Source: Candidatus Melainabacteria bacterium (GTDB lineage Bacteria; Actinomycetota; Actinomycetes; Mycobacteriales; Pseudonocardiaceae). Taken from it: DNA of 7,037 nucleotides. Each line of letters begins with the position of its first letter. Positions within the stretch are counted from its first letter, which is position 1. The stretch lies in assembly GCA_903970565.1 (NCBI GenBank), contig CAJCJE010000197.1:1-7037 (forward strand). Reading direction: 5' to 3'. The notes below the pieces were generated by a model, which saw nothing but the letters and a program-made list of their open reading frames with translations, had not been told where the DNA came from and did no database searches. This document shows, piece by piece, positions 5,969 through 7,037 of this stretch. The position numbers were made by a program, and so were the translations under genes.

Positions 5969-6967
5969 GTGAGTGAGGACAGCACCCCCGCGACCAACGA
6001 CCCGGCCACCAGTTCGGCCCAGGGCATCGGCCTGGCCACCATGTTCGGCGACGTCGTTCTGGACACCTGGTTCCCCGCGCCCAAGCTGGGCTCCTCCGGC
6101 GCGGGCGGCACCGGCACGGTGCGGTTGTCCTCGGCCGAGGCGATCGAGGCCCTCGGCTCGGTCGCCGCCGACCTGCTCGGCGAGGACCGGGCCCGTGGCG
6201 TCGAGGTCGTCGCGGTGCGCACCGGCATCGACTCGCTCGCCCAGGCCCCGGTCGACGCGCACGACGTCTACCTGCGCCTGCACCTGCTCTCCAGTCGGCT
6301 GATCCGGCCACACGGCGCCAACCTGGACGGTCAGTTCGGTCTGCTGGCCAACGTGGTGTGGACCAACCACGGCCCCTGCCCGGTGGAGAACTTCGAGTCG
6401 ACCCGGCTGCGGCTGCGCGCACGGGGGCCGGTCACCGTCTACGGCATCGACAAGTTCCCCCGGATGGTCGACTACGTCGTGCCGACCGGCGTGCGCATCG
6501 CCGACGCCGACCGGGTCCGCCTCGGCGCGCACCTGGCCAGCGGCACGACCGTGATGCACGAGGGATTCGTCAACTTCAACGCCGGCACGCTGGGCAACTC
6601 GATGGTGGAGGGCCGGATCACCGCGGGTGTCGTGGTCGGCGACGGCTCGGACATCGGCGGCGGGTCCTCGATCATGGGCACGCTGTCCGGCGGCGGGAAG
6701 CAGGTCATCACCATCGGCGAACGCTGCCTGCTCGGCGCGAACGCGGGTGTCGGTATCTCACTCGGCGACGACTGCGTGGTCGAGGCCGGTCTCTACGTCA
6801 CCGAGGGCACCAAGGTGACCCTGCCCGACGGCCGGCTGGTCAAGGCACGCGACCTGTCCGGGTCCGCCGGCCTGCTGTTCATCCGCAACTCGGTCAGCGG
6901 CAGCATCGAGGTCCGCGAGCGCGACGGCATCGGCATCACGCTCAACAGCGCCCTGCACGCCAACTGA
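5969..6967 (+). CDS. dapD: 2,3,4,5-tetrahydropyridine-2,6-dicarboxylate N-succinyltransferase, actinobacterial type
   Basis: This 332-residue cytoplasmic enzyme transfers succinyl from succinyl-CoA to tetrahydrodipicolinate, the first step of the succinylase branch to meso-DAP and lysine. The N-terminal domain (about 18-150) is followed by a left-handed beta-helix of hexapeptide repeats (about 170-275), visible in runs such as [32 protein letters not shown] and [23 protein letters not shown] (196-200) contains Glu198, which corresponds to the glutamate proposed as catalytic in the M. tuberculosis enzyme. The helix fold implies a trimer with active sites between subunits. Length is close to Rv1201c (317 residues), with a slightly longer polar N-terminus. 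The start is GTG, supported by the -10 placement; no better start is seen. DapD and DapE bracket the transaminase step of the same pathway, and the two genes are divergent around the lipoprotein. Confidence 0.96.
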   Translation: MSEDSTPATNDPATSSAQGIGLATMFGDVVLDTWFPAPKLGSSGAGGTGTVRLSSAEAIEALGSVAADLLGEDRARGVEVVAVRTGIDSLAQAPVDAHDVYLRLHLLSSRLIRPHGANLDGQFGLLANVVWTNHGPCPVENFESTRLRLRARGPVTVYGIDKFPRMVDYVVPTGVRIADADRVRLGAHLASGTTVMHEGFVNFNAGTLGNSMVEGRITAGVVVGDGSDIGGGSSIMGTLSGGGKQVITIGERCLLGANAGVGISLGDDCVVEAGLYVTEGTKVTLPDGRLVKARDLSGSAGLLFIRNSVSGSIEVRERDGIGITLNSALHAN

Positions 6968-6985
6968 TCCACGCCCGAGCCTCCG

Positions 6986-7023
6986 TCCGTCCACAGTGGA
7001 CCTTTTGGTCTATTGTGGACGGA
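6986..7023. repeat. 17-bp imperfect inverted repeat over the next promoter
   Basis: The arms 6986-7002 and 7007-7023 match at 15 of 17 positions around a TTTT loop. In a + strand transcript both mismatches become G-U pairs, giving a continuous 17-bp stem. Inside the left arm, GTCCACAGTGGAC (6989-7001) is itself a 13-bp palindrome, and GTGGAC recurs at 7015-7020. It starts 18 bases after dapD ends and reaches the A of the next ATG, covering its promoter. It may be a dapD terminator, an operator, or both. Confidence 0.6.
7011..7016 (+). promoter_or_regulatory. -10 element TATTGT of the gene beginning at 7023
   Basis: TATTGT is close to the TATAAT/TAnnnT consensus and lies six bases before ATG, placing the start of transcription on the A of ATG, as for a leaderless mRNA. 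No clear -35 is present, and the whole site lies within the inverted repeat. Confidence 0.45.
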
Positions 7024-7037
7024 TGACGAGACGGGCC
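7023..7037 (+). CDS. Start of an unidentified gene (first five codons only)
   Basis: ATG at 7023 opens a frame reading MTRRA to the window edge. It is proposed as a gene only because a good -10 element precedes it at leaderless spacing and an operator-like repeat covers the promoter. Five codons say nothing about function. A repressor that controls itself would suit the repeat, but that is a guess. Confidence 0.35.

Noticed and set aside
1..7037. tRNA or rRNA genes, CRISPR arrays, transposase genes
   Set aside because: No tRNA-like fold, no regularly spaced direct repeats and no transposase motifs were seen on either strand.

Overview
The window is a stretch of high-GC actinobacterial chromosome. 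Codon third positions are strongly GC-biased and GTG starts are frequent. A desuccinylase and a succinyltransferase of the actinobacterial DapE and DapD types lie back to back, as in Mycobacterium and relatives. Overall character and gene content best suit the Pseudonocardiaceae (Amycolatopsis-like), but that genus-level reading is an inference.

Layout from left to right. A secreted phospholipase D-like protein on the + strand has lost its start beyond the left edge and ends at 922. It converges on a minus-strand gene for a LOG-family (TIGR00730) nucleotide phosphoribohydrolase (1157-1999). The 234-base gap between them has no gene but is full of stem-loops, including a perfect 19-bp inverted repeat. 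Further right, and also on the minus strand, come a Tat-exported phospholipase C (2077-4122) and dapE (4267-5346). A 109-base divergent promoter region separates dapE from a small + strand lipoprotein of unknown function (5456-5905). dapD follows (5969-6967). The last 15 bases appear to open another + strand gene (ATG at 7023), placed inside a large imperfect inverted repeat.

Functionally, DapD and DapE are the first and last enzymes of the succinylase block of lysine/meso-diaminopimelate synthesis, which feeds peptidoglycan. The LOG protein belongs to the wider neighbourhood of dapE in many actinobacteria. The phospholipase C looks like an extra gene placed between dapE and LOG, with its own promoter and ribosome binding site. 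The two secreted phosphodiesterase-type enzymes (PLD-like and PLC) may both serve scavenging of phosphate or lipid head groups outside the cell, but no regulatory site proves this.

Most of the window is ordinary core metabolism, and I do not see a clear new multi-gene system. The points worth following are in non-coding DNA: the 19-bp palindrome at 1062-1113, the inverted repeat that encloses the LOG promoter and start, the repeated CTACCGT promoter element of the dap region with apparently leaderless dapE and dapD, and the promoter-covering inverted repeat at the right edge. The four-cysteine lipoprotein between the dap genes is also uncharacterised.
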